Shown: positions 45,272 to 57,303, counted from the first letter of the stretch. The stretch: DNA of 64,000 nucleotides from Rhizobium sp. BT04 (GCF_030053135.1 NZ_CP125652.1:558001-622000), one strand, 5' to 3'. Program-made: numbers and translations. The notes: generated by a model from the sequence alone, not told the origin.

Positions 45272-46234
45272 ATGAAATTGAAGACTGCACTATTGAGTGC
45301 CACGATTCTTGCTGCCTGCATGTTCGGTTCGGCTTCGGCCGCCGGCTTGACCGTCGGCTTCTCGCAGATCGGCTCGGAATCGGGCTGGCGTGCGGCTGAA
45401 ACGACCGTCACCAAGGAGCAGGCAAAGAAGCGCGGCATCGATCTGAAATTTGCCGATGCGCAGCAGAAGCAGGAAAACCAGATCAAGGCTCTGCGTTCCT
45501 TCATTGCTCAGGGCGTCGATGCCATTCTCATTGCTCCGGTCGTCGAAACCGGCTGGGACGACGTTCTCAAGGAAGCCAAGGAAGCCAAGATTCCGGTCAT
45601 CCTTCTCGACCGCACCATCAAGGCTCCCGACGATCTCTACCTGACGGCGGTGACGTCGGACCTGGTTCACGAAGGCAAGGTTGCTGGCGACTTCCTGGTC
45701 AAGACTGTCGGCGACAAGAAGTGCAACGTCGTCGAGCTGCAGGGTACCACCGGTTCGTCGCCGGCCATCGCCCGCAAGAAGGGCTTCGAAGAGGCCCTTG
45801 CCGGTCACGACAACCTGAAGATCGTTCGCAGCCAGACCGGTGACTTCACCCGCACCAAGGGCAAGGAAGTCATGGAAAGCTTCCTGAAGGCCGAGAATGG
45901 CGGCAAGGATATCTGCGCTCTCTACGCCCATAATGACGACATGGCCGTCGGCGCCATCCAGGCGATCAAGGAAGCCGGCCTGAAGCCGGGCAAGGATATC
46001 CTCGTCGTCTCCATCGACGCCGTGCCCGATATCTTCAAGGCCATGTCCGAAGGCGAGTCCAACGCCACGGTCGAGCTGACGCCGAATATGGCAGGCCCGG
46101 CCTTCGATGCGCTCGAAGCCTATCTGAAGGACAAGAAGGCTCCGGCGAAGTGGATCCAGACCGAGTCCAAGCTCTACACGCCTGCCGACGAACCGTTGAA
46201 GGTCTACGAAGAGAAGAAGGGTCAGGGCTACTGA
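45272..46234 (+). CDS. ytfQ: Sugar ABC importer binding protein, YtfQ-like (galactofuranose type)
   Basis: A 320-residue periplasmic sugar-binding protein with a signal peptide (MKLKTALLSATIL to ASAAGL). From memory it is strikingly similar to E. coli YtfQ along its length: TVGFSQIGSESGWRAAE, KQENQIKALRSFIAQGVDAI, QTGDFTRTKGKEVMESF and ELTPNMAGPAFDALE. E. coli YtfQ binds galactofuranose. The whole ytfQRT-yjfF order is conserved here. A preceding GGGAGG gives the ribosome binding site. Confidence 0.93.
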   Translation: MKLKTALLSATILAACMFGSASAAGLTVGFSQIGSESGWRAAETTVTKEQAKKRGIDLKFADAQQKQENQIKALRSFIAQGVDAILIAPVVETGWDDVLKEAKEAKIPVILLDRTIKAPDDLYLTAVTSDLVHEGKVAGDFLVKTVGDKKCNVVELQGTTGSSPAIARKKGFEEALAGHDNLKIVRSQTGDFTRTKGKEVMESFLKAENGGKDICALYAHNDDMAVGAIQAIKEAGLKPGKDILVVSIDAVPDIFKAMSEGESNATVELTPNMAGPAFDALEAYLKDKKAPAKWIQTESKLYTPADEPLKVYEEKKGQGY

Positions 46235-46304
46235 TCTGATTTGACACGACTGCATCATTCCACAATCGGAATCGAATTGGGGGAATTATGCAGCATTCAA
46301 AGCG

Positions 46305-46344
46305 CTACAGCGTCACGTGCCTGAAAAGACACGTGGCGCTGTAG
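46305..46344 (+). repeat. Hairpin between ytfQ and ytfR
   Basis: A 15-bp stem (CTACAGCGTCACGTG / CACGTGGCGCTGTAG, one G-U pair) with a 10-base loop, 70 bp after ytfQ. Similar hairpins are common between rhizobial genes. It could raise the level of the binding-protein mRNA relative to the rest of the operon. Confidence 0.75.
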
Positions 46345-46451
46345 AACCGCACCGGCCCGTCATGGACCGGTGCGGAACTGCCTTGCCGCCTGGGGACGTC
46401 ATGTCCGGCCGCGGCGCGGCTTTTGCCGCAATATCAGGAAAACAGGCCCCT

Positions 46452-47971
<1,520 letters not shown>

Positions 47972-47975
<4 letters not shown>

Positions 47976-48985
47976 GGTCCTCGCTGAAGGCGCTGGCCTA
48001 TCGCCTGGCGCCGCAATTGATTGCGCTTGTTGTCATTCTTTTGTTGAATTTCATCACGTCACCGCAGTTTTTTAATGTCGTGGTTCAGAACGACCGGCTT
48101 TATGGCAGCCTGATCGACGTGCTCAACCGCGGTGCGCCGGTGGCGCTCCTGGCGATCGGCATGACGCTGGTCATTGCCACCAAGGGCATCGACCTTTCCG
48201 TCGGTGCGGTCATTGCGATCTGTGGCGCTGTTGCCGCATCATCGATTGTATCTGGAAATTCAGTTGCTTATACCGTTATCCTAACACTGGCGATCGGGCT
48301 TGCCTGCGGTGTCTGGAACGGTTTCCTGGTGGCCGTCCTCAATATCCAGCCGATCATCGCCACGCTGGTGCTGATGGTGGCCGGCCGCGGCATCGCCCAG
48401 CTCATCACCGAAGGCGCCATCCTGACCTTCAACGATGACGGACTGACCTTCTTCGGCAGCGGTTCCTTCCTGCTTCTGCCGATGCCTGTTATCACCTGGC
48501 TTCTCGTCGGCCTGCTCGTCATCCTGCTCGTCCGCCGCACGGCGCTCGGCATGCTGATCGAGGCCGTCGGCATCAATCGCCGCGCCAGCACGCTCTCCGG
48601 CATTCAAACGCCGGTGCTACTGATGGCGGTCTACATGCTGAGCGGGCTCTGCGCCTCGATCGCCGGCATCATCGTCGCCGCCGACATCAAGGGCGCCGAT
48701 GCCAACAATGCCGGCCTCTGGCTGGAACTCGACGCCATCCTCGCCGTCGTCGTCGGCGGCAATTCGCTGCTCGGCGGCCGTTTCAGCATTCTCGGATCGT
48801 TGATCGGCGCGATGATCATCCAGGCGGTGAACACAGGCATCCTGTCCTCCGGTTTCCCGCCTGAATTCAACCTGATCATCAAAGCCGTCATTATCATCGT
48901 CATCCTCGTCATTCAGTCGCCGGCGATGCAATCGCTCGCCATCTTCGCCAGCCGCCGGCAGGGCGGAAGGGAGCAGTCGAAATGA
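47972..48985 (+). CDS. ytfT: Sugar ABC importer permease, YtfT-like
   Basis: A 337-residue permease with about nine helices. Segments LNRGAPVALLAIGMTLVIATKGIDLSVGAV and SIAGIIVAADIKGADANNAGLWLELDAILAVVVGG closely match what I recall of E. coli YtfT. The start overlaps the ytfR stop, and its own stop overlaps the yjfF start, both by ATGA. Confidence 0.94.
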
Positions 48986-49950
48986 ACTCCAAATACCTGC
49001 CGCTGCTTGCGACCATCGTCATCTTCGTGCTCGCCTATGCCGGATGCACGCTGCAATATCCGAACATGCTGTCGACGCGCGTCATCGGCAATCTTCTGAC
49101 CGACAACGCCTTTCTCGGCATCGCTGCCGTCGGCATGACCTTCGTCATCATCTCGGGCGGTATCGATCTGTCGATCGGATCGGTCATCGCCTTCACCGGC
49201 GTCTTTCTCGCGGTGATCCTGCAGAAGACCTCGATCCATCCGCTGCTTGCTTTTGCGATCGTGCTGGTCATCACCACCGCCTTTGGCGGCATCATGGGCG
49301 CGATCATCCACTATCTCGAAATGCCGGCCTTCATCGTCACGCTCGCCGGCATGTTCCTGGCGCGCGGCATGGCCTTCGTGCTCTCGATCGACAGCATCCC
49401 GATCGATCACGAATATTATTCGACGCTGACGAGCCTCTATTGGCGTCTGCCCGGCGGCGGAAGGCTGACGCTGATCGGCGGCATCATGCTTCTGGTCTTT
49501 GCCGCCGGCATTTTCCTCGCCCAGCGCACCCGCTTCGGCACCAACGTCTACGCGCTCGGCGGCGGCCCGCAGACGGCTCGGCTGATGGGCGTGCCGGTCG
49601 GCCGCACGACAATTCAGATCTATGCGCTGTCGGGCTTTCTTGCAGGTCTATCCGGGATCGTCTTTTCGCTGTACACCTCTGCCGGATATTCTCTTGCAGC
49701 AGTCGGCGTCGAACTCGATGCCATTGCGGCGGTCGTCATCGGAGGGACGCTGCTGACCGGAGGAGCGGGATTCGTGGCGGGGACCTTGATCGGTATCCTG
49801 ATCCAGGGGCTCATTCAGACCTACATCACCTTCGACGGCACCCTGTCGAGCTGGTGGACCAAGATCCTGATTGGCCTTCTGCTGTTTGCATTCATCCTGA
49901 TGCAGAAAGCCATCCTGTTCGTTTCCAGTCTGAACAAGAGGTACGCTTGA
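48982..49950 (+). CDS. yjfF: Sugar ABC importer permease, YjfF-like
   Basis: A 322-residue permease. Segments STRVIGNLLTDNAFLGIAAVGMTFVIISGGIDLS and GVELDAIAAVVIGGTLLTGGAG, plus the end QTYITFDGTLSSWWTKI, match what I recall of E. coli YjfF. It is the partner of the YtfT-like permease. The GntR regulator gene begins 15 bp after its stop, so the regulator is probably in the same transcript. Confidence 0.94.
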   Translation: MNSKYLPLLATIVIFVLAYAGCTLQYPNMLSTRVIGNLLTDNAFLGIAAVGMTFVIISGGIDLSIGSVIAFTGVFLAVILQKTSIHPLLAFAIVLVITTAFGGIMGAIIHYLEMPAFIVTLAGMFLARGMAFVLSIDSIPIDHEYYSTLTSLYWRLPGGGRLTLIGGIMLLVFAAGIFLAQRTRFGTNVYALGGGPQTARLMGVPVGRTTIQIYALSGFLAGLSGIVFSLYTSAGYSLAAVGVELDAIAAVVIGGTLLTGGAGFVAGTLIGILIQGLIQTYITFDGTLSSWWTKILIGLLLFAFILMQKAILFVSSLNKRYA

Positions 49951-49965
49951 GAGGAGACGGATCGC

Positions 49966-50751
49966 TTGCGCAACAAATTGGACGAGACACGTAAGACGGG
50001 ACGCAGAACCCGGACGAGCCACGCGCAGGTGGTCGACGAACTCGGCAAGGCGATCGTGGCCGGCACCTATCCGGTCGGCTCGATCCTGCCGGGTGATACG
50101 GAACTGGCGCAACGCTTCAAGGTGTCCCGCACCGTCTTGCGCGAGACGATGAAGACGCTCGCCGCCAAGGGCATGGTCGTCGCCAAGGCGCGGGTCGGTA
50201 CGCGTGTGACCGAGAAGAACTTCTGGAACATGTTCGACAGCGAGATCATCGCCTGGCACTTCGACAATGGCGTGACGGAAGAATTCCTACTGCAGCTCTA
50301 CGATATCCGTCTCGCTGTCGAACCCTTCGCCGCCGGCCTTGTCGCCGAACGGGCGAATGCAGAGGATATCGAGACGCTGCGCGGGCTGGCGCTGGAGATG
50401 GCGGCGAGCGGTCACACGGCCGACAGCCTGGCGCTCGCCGACCTGCGTTTTCACCTGGCGCTCGCCGAGGCCTCGCACAATCCCTTTATGCGGACGCTGG
50501 GCAGCCTCATCGAAGCGGCTCTCGTCGGCATGTTCCGCATGAGTACGCCTCCCTCGGAAAACGGTTTCGCCAATATCGCCGATACCCATATGCGCATCGT
50601 CGATGCGATCGTTTCCGGTGACAGCGCCGCCGCACGCCGTGCGATGGAACTCGTCATTCTGGACGGTCGCGATCACGTGCACCAAGCCTTCGCGGCCCGC
50701 GGTTCGACTGCCGTCATGGAGCCTATTTCGTCGGCAATTTCACCTCTGTGA
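49966..50751 (+). CDS. GntR-family regulator of the ytfQRT-yjfF operon (FadR subfamily)
   Basis: A 261-residue regulator starting at TTG 49966 with GAGGAG 9 bases upstream. The winged helix includes ILPGDTELAQRFKVSRTVLRETMKTLAAKG. The FCD domain has the expected metal-site pattern (DIRLAVEP, DLRFHLALAEASHN, HMRIVDAI). As last gene of the importer operon it probably controls the operon in response to the imported sugar or its metabolite, perhaps via the AGTAATACT dyad upstream of ytfQ. Confidence 0.9.
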   Translation: MRNKLDETRKTGRRTRTSHAQVVDELGKAIVAGTYPVGSILPGDTELAQRFKVSRTVLRETMKTLAAKGMVVAKARVGTRVTEKNFWNMFDSEIIAWHFDNGVTEEFLLQLYDIRLAVEPFAAGLVAERANAEDIETLRGLALEMAASGHTADSLALADLRFHLALAEASHNPFMRTLGSLIEAALVGMFRMSTPPSENGFANIADTHMRIVDAIVSGDSAAARRAMELVILDGRDHVHQAFAARGSTAVMEPISSAISPL

Positions 50752-50856
50752 AGCCTTGCTTGCCCGGCAGCGCCGCGCATATTTTCAGGCGCGCAGCCGA
50801 CGCCCTGACGCTTTGCCTCCGCGCATCGTGCTTTCCGAAAATCGATTCCGATTTCA

Positions 50857-50868
50857 GGAATTATGCAG
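50857..50868. repeat. Short rhizobial intergenic motif
   Basis: GGAATTATGCAG occurs here and at 46282-46293, each time preceded by an AATCGA-rich stretch. Both copies lie in gene spacers, suggesting fragments of one repeat family. Confidence 0.5.
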
Positions 50869-50915
50869 TATGAGGCAACAAAGCCGCCTCATGGCGCGGA
50901 TTCGCGGAGCTGATC

Positions 50916-52277
50916 ATGGAACGTACTTGTCTTGCCGTCATTCTTGCCGCCGGTGACAGCACGCGGATGAAATCCTCGAAATCGAAGGTGCTGCATCCGG
51001 TCGCCGGACGGCCGATGATCGCCCATGTGGTCGAGGCGGTCGCCTCCGCCGGCATCTCGTCGGTCGCGCTCGTGGTCGGCCGCGATGCCGAGGATGTGGC
51101 AAAGGCCGCAACCATCGCCGGCGTCGGCATCGAATCCTATCTGCAGAAGGAGCGCCTCGGCACCGGTCATGCGGTGCTGGCGGCGCGCGAAGCGATCGCC
51201 ACGGGTTATGACGATATCCTCGTCACCTATGGCGATGTGCCGCTGCAGACAGACGGACCGCTGAAGGCCGCCCGCCAGGGCCTTGCCGAGGGCAGCGATG
51301 TCGTCGTCATCGGCTTCCACACCGACCGTCCGACCGGCTACGGCCGCCTGCTTGTCAAGGACGGAGAACTGATCGCCATCCGCGAGGAGAGGGATGCGAC
51401 CGATGCCGAGCGCGCCGTGACGTGGTGCAACAGCGGGCTGATGGCGATCAACGGCCGCAAGGCGCTCGATCTTCTCTCACGCATCGGCAATGCCAATGCC
51501 AAGGGCGAATTCTATCTGACCGATCTCGTCGAGATCGCCCGGTCGCTCGGCGGCCGCGTCACCGCTGTCGATGCGCCTGAGATCGAGATGACCGGCTGCA
51601 ACAACCGCGCCGAACTCGCCGTCATCGAGCGTTTCTGGCAGGAGCGCCGCCGCCACGAGATGATGCTGGCCGGCGTCACGATGATCGCGCCGGAAACCGT
51701 CTTTCTCTCCTACGATACCGTCATCGGCCAGGATGCGCTGATCGAGCCGAACGTCGTCTTCGGCCCCGGCGCAGTGATCGACAGCGGCGCCGTCATCCAT
51801 GCCTTCTCGCACATCGAAGGTGCCCATGTCAGCCAGGGTGCCACCGTCGGCCCCTTCGCGCGGCTGCGGCCGGGTGCCGACCTCGGCAACGGTTCGAAGG
51901 TCGGCAATTTCTGCGAAGTGAAGAACGGCCGGCTGGGCGAGGGCGCCAAGGTCAATCATCTCACCTATATCGGCGATGCCGTCATCGGCGCCGGAGCCAA
52001 TATCGGCGCCGGCACGATCACCTGCAATTATGACGGCGTCAACAAGAACGAGACGGTGATCGGCGAAAACGCTTTCATCGGTTCCAACTCCTCACTGGTC
52101 GCGCCCGTGACCATCGGCGACGGCGCCTATATCGGCTCCGGCAGCGTCATCACCGTCGATGTGCCGGCCGATGCGCTGGCGCTCGGCCGTGCCCGGCAGG
52201 AGATCAAGCCCGGCCGCGCGACGCTGCTGCGTGAACGCGCGCTCGCCATCAAGGCGGCGAAGAAGGCGAAGAGCTGA
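50916..52277 (+). CDS. glmU: Bifunctional UDP-GlcNAc pyrophosphorylase / glucosamine-1-phosphate acetyltransferase
   Basis: A 453-residue GlmU, which makes UDP-N-acetylglucosamine in two steps for peptidoglycan and LPS. The N-terminal uridylyltransferase motif is [22 protein letters not shown]; the usual PK pair reads SK here. From ~residue 250 the left-handed beta-helix acetyltransferase domain has many hexapeptides ([29 protein letters not shown]). It precedes glmS, the previous enzyme of the same pathway, by 109 bp. Confidence 0.96.
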   Translation: MERTCLAVILAAGDSTRMKSSKSKVLHPVAGRPMIAHVVEAVASAGISSVALVVGRDAEDVAKAATIAGVGIESYLQKERLGTGHAVLAAREAIATGYDDILVTYGDVPLQTDGPLKAARQGLAEGSDVVVIGFHTDRPTGYGRLLVKDGELIAIREERDATDAERAVTWCNSGLMAINGRKALDLLSRIGNANAKGEFYLTDLVEIARSLGGRVTAVDAPEIEMTGCNNRAELAVIERFWQERRRHEMMLAGVTMIAPETVFLSYDTVIGQDALIEPNVVFGPGAVIDSGAVIHAFSHIEGAHVSQGATVGPFARLRPGADLGNGSKVGNFCEVKNGRLGEGAKVNHLTYIGDAVIGAGANIGAGTITCNYDGVNKNETVIGENAFIGSNSSLVAPVTIGDGAYIGSGSVITVDVPADALALGRARQEIKPGRATLLRERALAIKAAKKAKS

Positions 52278-52386
52278 GGCTGATTTGCGTAACCGGCGGA
52301 AATTCAAAGTGACCGCCGAGGCGATTGAGAAATAAGCGAAAATCGTTAGGACTGGCCTCATTGTCAGAGGTTCATGGGGATATTTT

Positions 52387-54213
52387 ATGTGCGGTATTGT
52401 GGGGATCGTCGGAGCTCAGCCTGTTGCCGGGCGCCTGGTCGATGCGCTGAAGCGCCTTGAATATCGCGGTTATGATTCCGCCGGCGTCGCCACCATTCAT
52501 AACGGCGTGATGGATCGCCGCCGCGCCGAGGGCAAGCTGTTCAATCTGGAAAAGCGCCTCGACACCGAACCGCTGCCCGGCACGACCGGCATCGCCCATA
52601 CACGCTGGGCGACCCATGGCGTTCCCAATGAGACCAACGCCCATCCGCATTTCGTCGAAGGTGTCGCCGTCGTCCATAACGGCATCATCGAGAATTTCTC
52701 CGAGCTGCGCGACGAGTTGACCGAAGGGGGCGCGGTCTTTCAAACCCAGACCGATACCGAAGTCGTCGCCCAGCTGATGGCGAAATATCTGCGCGAGGGC
52801 CTGGAGCCGCGCGCCGCCATGCTGAAGATGCTGAACCGGGTGACCGGCGCCTATGCGCTCGCCGTCATGCTCAAGGACGATCCCGGCACGATCATGGCCG
52901 CCCGTTCCGGCCCGCCGCTTGCGGTCGGCTATGGCCGCGGCGAGATGTTCCTCGGTTCGGACGCGATCGCGCTGTCGCCCTTCACCAACGAGATCAGCTA
53001 TCTCGTCGACGGCGATTGCGCCGTCCTCACCTGCGACGGCGTGTCGGTGCTCGATTTCGCCGGCAAGCCGGTCAAGCGCGCCCGCCAGATCTCGCAGGCG
53101 ACCGCCTATGTCGTCGACAAGGGCAACCACCGCCATTTCATGGAAAAGGAAATCTACGAGCAGCCGGAGGTCATCTCCCACGCGCTCAGCCACTATGTCG
53201 ATTTCGCCGAAAACACGATCGGCGCCAATGCCGCCGCGATCGACTTCAAGGCGGCCACCGGCCTGGCGATCTCGGCCTGCGGCACTGCCTATCTGGCCGG
53301 CCTCGTCGGCAAGTACTGGTTCGAGCGTTATGCCCGCCTGCCTGTTGAAATCGACGTCGCCTCCGAATTCCGCTACCGCGAAATGCCGCTGTCGCCGTCG
53401 CAGGCAGCGCTCTTCATCTCGCAATCCGGCGAGACCGCCGATACGCTGGCATCGCTGCGCTATTGCCGCGACAACGGGTTGAAGATCGGCGCCGTCGTCA
53501 ATGTGCGCGAATCGACGATCGCCCGCGAATCCGACGCCGTCTTTCCGATCATGGCCGGCCCCGAAATCGGCGTCGCCTCGACCAAGGCCTTCACCTGCCA
53601 GCTTGCCGTGCTGGCGTCGCTGGCAATCGGCGCCGGCAAGGCGCGCGGCACGGTGAGTGCCGACGAAGAGAGGGCGCTGGTGCGCCATCTCGCCGAAATG
53701 CCGCGCATCATGAGCCGGGTGCTGAACCTGATCCAGCCGCAAATGGAAAGCCTGTCGCGCGAACTGTCGAAGTGCAAGGACGTGCTCTATCTCGGCCGCG
53801 GCACCAGCTTTCCGCTTGCCATGGAAGGCGCGCTGAAGCTCAAGGAAATCTCCTATATTCACGCCGAAGGTTATGCCGCCGGCGAATTGAAGCACGGGCC
53901 GATCGCGCTGATCGACGAGAACATGCCTGTCATCGTCATCGCTCCCTACGACCGCTTCTTCGAAAAGACCGTTTCGAACATGCAGGAGGTCGCAGCCCGC
54001 GGCGGCCGCATCATCTTCATCACCGACGAGGCGGGTGCGGCGGCCTCGAAACTGCCGACCATGGCGACGATCACCCTGCCTGTGGTCGACGAAATCATCG
54101 CGCCGATGATCTTCTCTCTGCCGATCCAGCTGCTCGCCTATCACACCGCCGTCTTCATGGGTACCGATGTCGATCAGCCGCGCAACCTGGCGAAATCCGT
54201 GACCGTGGAATAA
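52387..54213 (+). CDS. glmS: Glutamine-fructose-6-phosphate aminotransferase (isomerising)
   Basis: A 608-residue GlmS, making glucosamine-6-phosphate from fructose-6-phosphate and glutamine. The glutaminase nucleophile is Cys2 (MCGIVGIVG), with HTRWATHG and HNGIIEN motifs. Two SIS sugar-isomerase domains follow (ISACGTAYLAGLVGKYWFE, SQSGETADT, LGRGTSFPLAMEGALKLKE), and the C-terminus ends NLAKSVTVE as in the family. It directly follows glmU. Confidence 0.97.
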   Translation: MCGIVGIVGAQPVAGRLVDALKRLEYRGYDSAGVATIHNGVMDRRRAEGKLFNLEKRLDTEPLPGTTGIAHTRWATHGVPNETNAHPHFVEGVAVVHNGIIENFSELRDELTEGGAVFQTQTDTEVVAQLMAKYLREGLEPRAAMLKMLNRVTGAYALAVMLKDDPGTIMAARSGPPLAVGYGRGEMFLGSDAIALSPFTNEISYLVDGDCAVLTCDGVSVLDFAGKPVKRARQISQATAYVVDKGNHRHFMEKEIYEQPEVISHALSHYVDFAENTIGANAAAIDFKAATGLAISACGTAYLAGLVGKYWFERYARLPVEIDVASEFRYREMPLSPSQAALFISQSGETADTLASLRYCRDNGLKIGAVVNVRESTIARESDAVFPIMAGPEIGVASTKAFTCQLAVLASLAIGAGKARGTVSADEERALVRHLAEMPRIMSRVLNLIQPQMESLSRELSKCKDVLYLGRGTSFPLAMEGALKLKEISYIHAEGYAAGELKHGPIALIDENMPVIVIAPYDRFFEKTVSNMQEVAARGGRIIFITDEAGAAASKLPTMATITLPVVDEIIAPMIFSLPIQLLAYHTAVFMGTDVDQPRNLAKSVTVE

Positions 54214-54348
54214 GCCTGCAACGCCGGGATCGTCGCGCCGAAACATATTGTGCGACGCCCCGAATTCTGGCAATTTTGGTTTGCGGACAAGGGGGAAGGG
54301 CCGGCGTTCCGGCCTGTCCACGACTGAGATGGAGTTCATCAGGAAACG

Positions 54349-55056
54349 ATGACCGACAACACCCCCAGAATGCCGGTCGCGACCCGGCTGAGGAATAATT
54401 TTCTCGCGGGCCTGATCATCTGCGCCCCGATCGCGATCACCATCTGGCTGACGTGGACCTTCATCCACTGGTCGGACAGCTGGGTCAGGCCCTATATTCC
54501 GGCGCGCTGGAATCCGGAAAGCTATCTCAATTTCGCCATTCCCGGTTTCGGCCTGCTGACCGCCGTTATCCTGATCACCGTCGTCGGCTTTCTCGGCAAG
54601 AACCTGATCGGCCAGAGCATTGTCCGCTTCGGCGAATCGATCGTCCAGCGCATGCCGCTGGTGCGCACCGTCTACCGAAGCGTGAAGCAGATTTTCGAAA
54701 CCGTGCTGAAGGAGCAGGCGAACTCCTTCAAGAAGGTCGGCCTCATCGAATATCCGGGTCCCGGCCTCTGGGCGCTGGTTTTCATCGCCACCGACGCCAA
54801 GGGCGAGATCGCGTCGAAGTTCAACGCCATGGGCCAGGATATGGTCGCCGTCTTCCTGCCGCCGACACCGGTGCCGACGGCTGGTTTTCTCGTCTTCGTG
54901 CCGCGCGAAAAAATCGTGTTGCTCGACATGTCGCCGGAAGATGCCGCCAAGTTCCTGATTTCAGGCGGGCTTGTGGCGCCCGAACACAAGCCGGCCGATG
55001 CCAAGCAGAAGCATTTGCCGCGGCCAAAGCCGGTGGCGGTGTCCAAGGCGGATTGA
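54349..55056 (+). CDS. DUF502-family membrane protein
   Basis: A 235-residue protein of the DUF502 family. Two transmembrane helices near the N-terminus (LAGLIICAPIAITIWLTW and GFGLLTAVILITVVGFLG) precede the conserved VQRMPLVRTVYRSVKQIFETV segment and a soluble beta-rich part (PTPVPTAGFLVFVP). The C-terminus is Lys/Pro-rich. The function is unknown. Its position after glmS and facing recG is, from memory, common in Rhizobiales. Confidence 0.9.
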   Translation: MTDNTPRMPVATRLRNNFLAGLIICAPIAITIWLTWTFIHWSDSWVRPYIPARWNPESYLNFAIPGFGLLTAVILITVVGFLGKNLIGQSIVRFGESIVQRMPLVRTVYRSVKQIFETVLKEQANSFKKVGLIEYPGPGLWALVFIATDAKGEIASKFNAMGQDMVAVFLPPTPVPTAGFLVFVPREKIVLLDMSPEDAAKFLISGGLVAPEHKPADAKQKHLPRPKPVAVSKAD

Positions 55057-55065
55057 TGCTTATTG

Positions 55066-55102
55066 CCCAAAACAGTTCCCCGGTTTTGGGGCGCCGCGGC
55101 GC
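55066..55102. terminator. Bidirectional hairpin between DUF502 gene and recG
   Basis: CCCAAAAC / GTTTTGGG (8-bp stem, 9-base loop, 55066-55090) is followed at once by the 12-bp palindrome GCGCCGCGGCGC (55091-55102). It lies between two convergent genes and probably ends both transcripts. Confidence 0.6.
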
Positions 55103-55105
55103 GCT

Positions 55106-57211
55106 TTAACCTGCTCTCAAAAACCGGATCGCCTCATCGCGGCGGAAGAGATAGAGCAGGGTGCGGATCGCCTCTCCTCTTTCACTCGTCAGTTCGGGAT
55201 CACGGTCAATCAGATAGGCCGCGTCCTTGCGGGCAATCTCCAGCAGGTCGGCATGCGCCTCGAGGCTGGCGATGCGGAACCCCGGCGTGCCGGATTGCCT
55301 GGTGCCGAGCAATTCGCCTTCACCGCGCAGCTTCAGGTCCTCCTCGGCGATGCGGAAACCGTCCTCCGTCTCGCGCATGATCGAGAGCCTGGCATGGCCG
55401 GTTTCGCCGAGCGGCCCCTTGTAGAGCAGGATGCAGGTCGAGGCCTCGTCGCCGCGCCCGACGCGGCCGCGCAGCTGATGCAATTGCGCCAGGCCGAAGC
55501 GTTCGGCATGTTCGATCACCATGATCGTCGCATCCGGCACGTCGACGCCGACTTCAACGACGGTTGTGGCGACGAGAAGCCGGGTCTCGCCGTTCTTGAA
55601 CGCCAGCATCGCCGCGTCCTTCTCCGGTCCGCTCATGCGGCCGTGGATCAGGCCGATATCGGGACCGAGTGCGGCGGTGAGCGTCGCATGCCGTTCCTCG
55701 GCCGACATCAGGTCGAGCTCTTCGGATTCCTCGACCAGCGGGCAGATCCAATAGGCCTTTTTGCCCTCGGCGATCGCGCTCTGCAGCCGCCCAACGATTT
55801 CGCCGGTTCGTTCCATCGGCACGGTGATCGTCTGGATCGGCTTGCGGCCGACCGGTTTCTCGGTGAGCTTGGAGACGTCCATATCGCCGAAGGCGGCAAG
55901 CACCAAAGTGCGCGGGATCGGCGTCGCCGTCATGACCAGCATATGCGGCGAGATACCCTTGGCGGTCAGCCGCAGCCGCTGATGCACGCCGAAACGATGC
56001 TGCTCGTCGACGACGGCAAGCATCAGATTGGCATAGGCGACGCTGTCCTGGAACAGCGCATGCGTGCCGATAATGATCTGGGCGGCACCCGAGGCGATGC
56101 GCTCCTGGATCTCCTCCCTTTCGCGTCCCTTGGTGCGCCCGGTCAACACCTCGATGTTAAGCCCGGCGGAGGCGGCGAATTTCGCGATCGTCGCATGGTG
56201 CTGCCGCGCCAGGATTTCGGTCGGCGCCATTAGCACGGCCTGGCCGCCGCTCTCGATCACCGCCGCCATCGCCATCAACGCCACCAGCGTCTTGCCGGAG
56301 CCGACATCGCCCTGCAGCAGCCGCAGCATGCGCTCGGTTGCGGCCATGTCCCTCAAAACCTCGGCGATCGCCTCGTTCTGGCTTGTTGTGGGCGAGAAGG
56401 GCAAGGATTTCAGGATCTTGCTGCTGATCGCACCCGTCGCATGCACCGGCTGGCCCGCCACCTTGCGCAGCCTCTGCCGCACCAGGCTCAGCGACAGCTG
56501 GCCGGCGAGGAACTCGTCATAGGCAAGCCGCCGTCGGGCAGGGGCCTGCGAGTCGATATCTCCGGGGTCGCGCGGCTCGTGCAGCATGTGGAAACTGTCG
56601 CGGATTGACGGCAGGCCCTGCTTTTGCGTCAGCGAGAGGTCGATCCATTCCGGCAGCTCGGGGAAGCGCGGCAGGCCAGCGTCGATGATCTTGCGCAGCG
56701 TCTTCGGTGAAAGTCCTGCCGTCAGCGGATAGATCGGCTCGACCAGCGGCAGGCTCTCCGCCTCATCCGCCCGGACGATATAGTCGGGATGCACCATCGA
56801 GGCGCGGCCGTTGAACCAGTCGATCTTGCCGCTGACCGTCACCTCCGCATCGATCGGCAGCTGCTTTTCCAGCCACGCCGCCTGGCCGCGGAAGAAGACC
56901 AGCGTCAGCTCGCCGGTCTCGTCATGCAGGAACACGCGGTAAGGAATATTGCTTTTGCCGCGCGCCGGTACCTGGTGCCGGTCGACGCGCGCCGTGATCG
57001 TCACGATCGCGCCTTGCGGTGCCCGTGCTATCCCCGGCTGGTTGCGCCGGTCGATCAGCGAAAAGGGCGCGTGGAAGAGCAGATCGATGACCCGGCAATC
57101 CTCCGCCGTGTCGCGCCCGAGCAGCTTGACCAGCAGCTCGGCGATCTTCGGGCCGACGCCCGGAAGGCCGGAAATGGGGGAAAACAGAGGATCGAGAATG
57201 GCGGGGCGCAT
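55106..57211 (-). CDS. recG: ATP-dependent DNA helicase RecG
   Basis: A 701-residue RecG, which remodels stalled replication forks and branched DNA. ATG 57211 gives MRPAILDPLFSPISGLPGVGPK; the longer frame is not needed. The N-terminal wedge/OB domain is followed by helicase motifs: Walker A QGDVGSGKT, DEQH box VVDEQHRFGV, TATPIPRT, and the motif VI region QLRGRVGRGDEAS. It faces the DUF502 gene and diverges from sdhE-mfd. Confidence 0.96.
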   Translation of the reverse strand: MRPAILDPLFSPISGLPGVGPKIAELLVKLLGRDTAEDCRVIDLLFHAPFSLIDRRNQPGIARAPQGAIVTITARVDRHQVPARGKSNIPYRVFLHDETGELTLVFFRGQAAWLEKQLPIDAEVTVSGKIDWFNGRASMVHPDYIVRADEAESLPLVEPIYPLTAGLSPKTLRKIIDAGLPRFPELPEWIDLSLTQKQGLPSIRDSFHMLHEPRDPGDIDSQAPARRRLAYDEFLAGQLSLSLVRQRLRKVAGQPVHATGAISSKILKSLPFSPTTSQNEAIAEVLRDMAATERMLRLLQGDVGSGKTLVALMAMAAVIESGGQAVLMAPTEILARQHHATIAKFAASAGLNIEVLTGRTKGREREEIQERIASGAAQIIIGTHALFQDSVAYANLMLAVVDEQHRFGVHQRLRLTAKGISPHMLVMTATPIPRTLVLAAFGDMDVSKLTEKPVGRKPIQTITVPMERTGEIVGRLQSAIAEGKKAYWICPLVEESEELDLMSAEERHATLTAALGPDIGLIHGRMSGPEKDAAMLAFKNGETRLLVATTVVEVGVDVPDATIMVIEHAERFGLAQLHQLRGRVGRGDEASTCILLYKGPLGETGHARLSIMRETEDGFRIAEEDLKLRGEGELLGTRQSGTPGFRIASLEAHADLLEIARKDAAYLIDRDPELTSERGEAIRTLLYLFRRDEAIRFLRAG

Positions 57212-57303
57212 GCGGCCAAAATGCGATGAACAATGCGGCCTTGGCAAGGCTGACAAGCCGCTTTCCAGGGTCTATAGAGGCGCATCAACAGGAAGGTAAT
57301 GCC

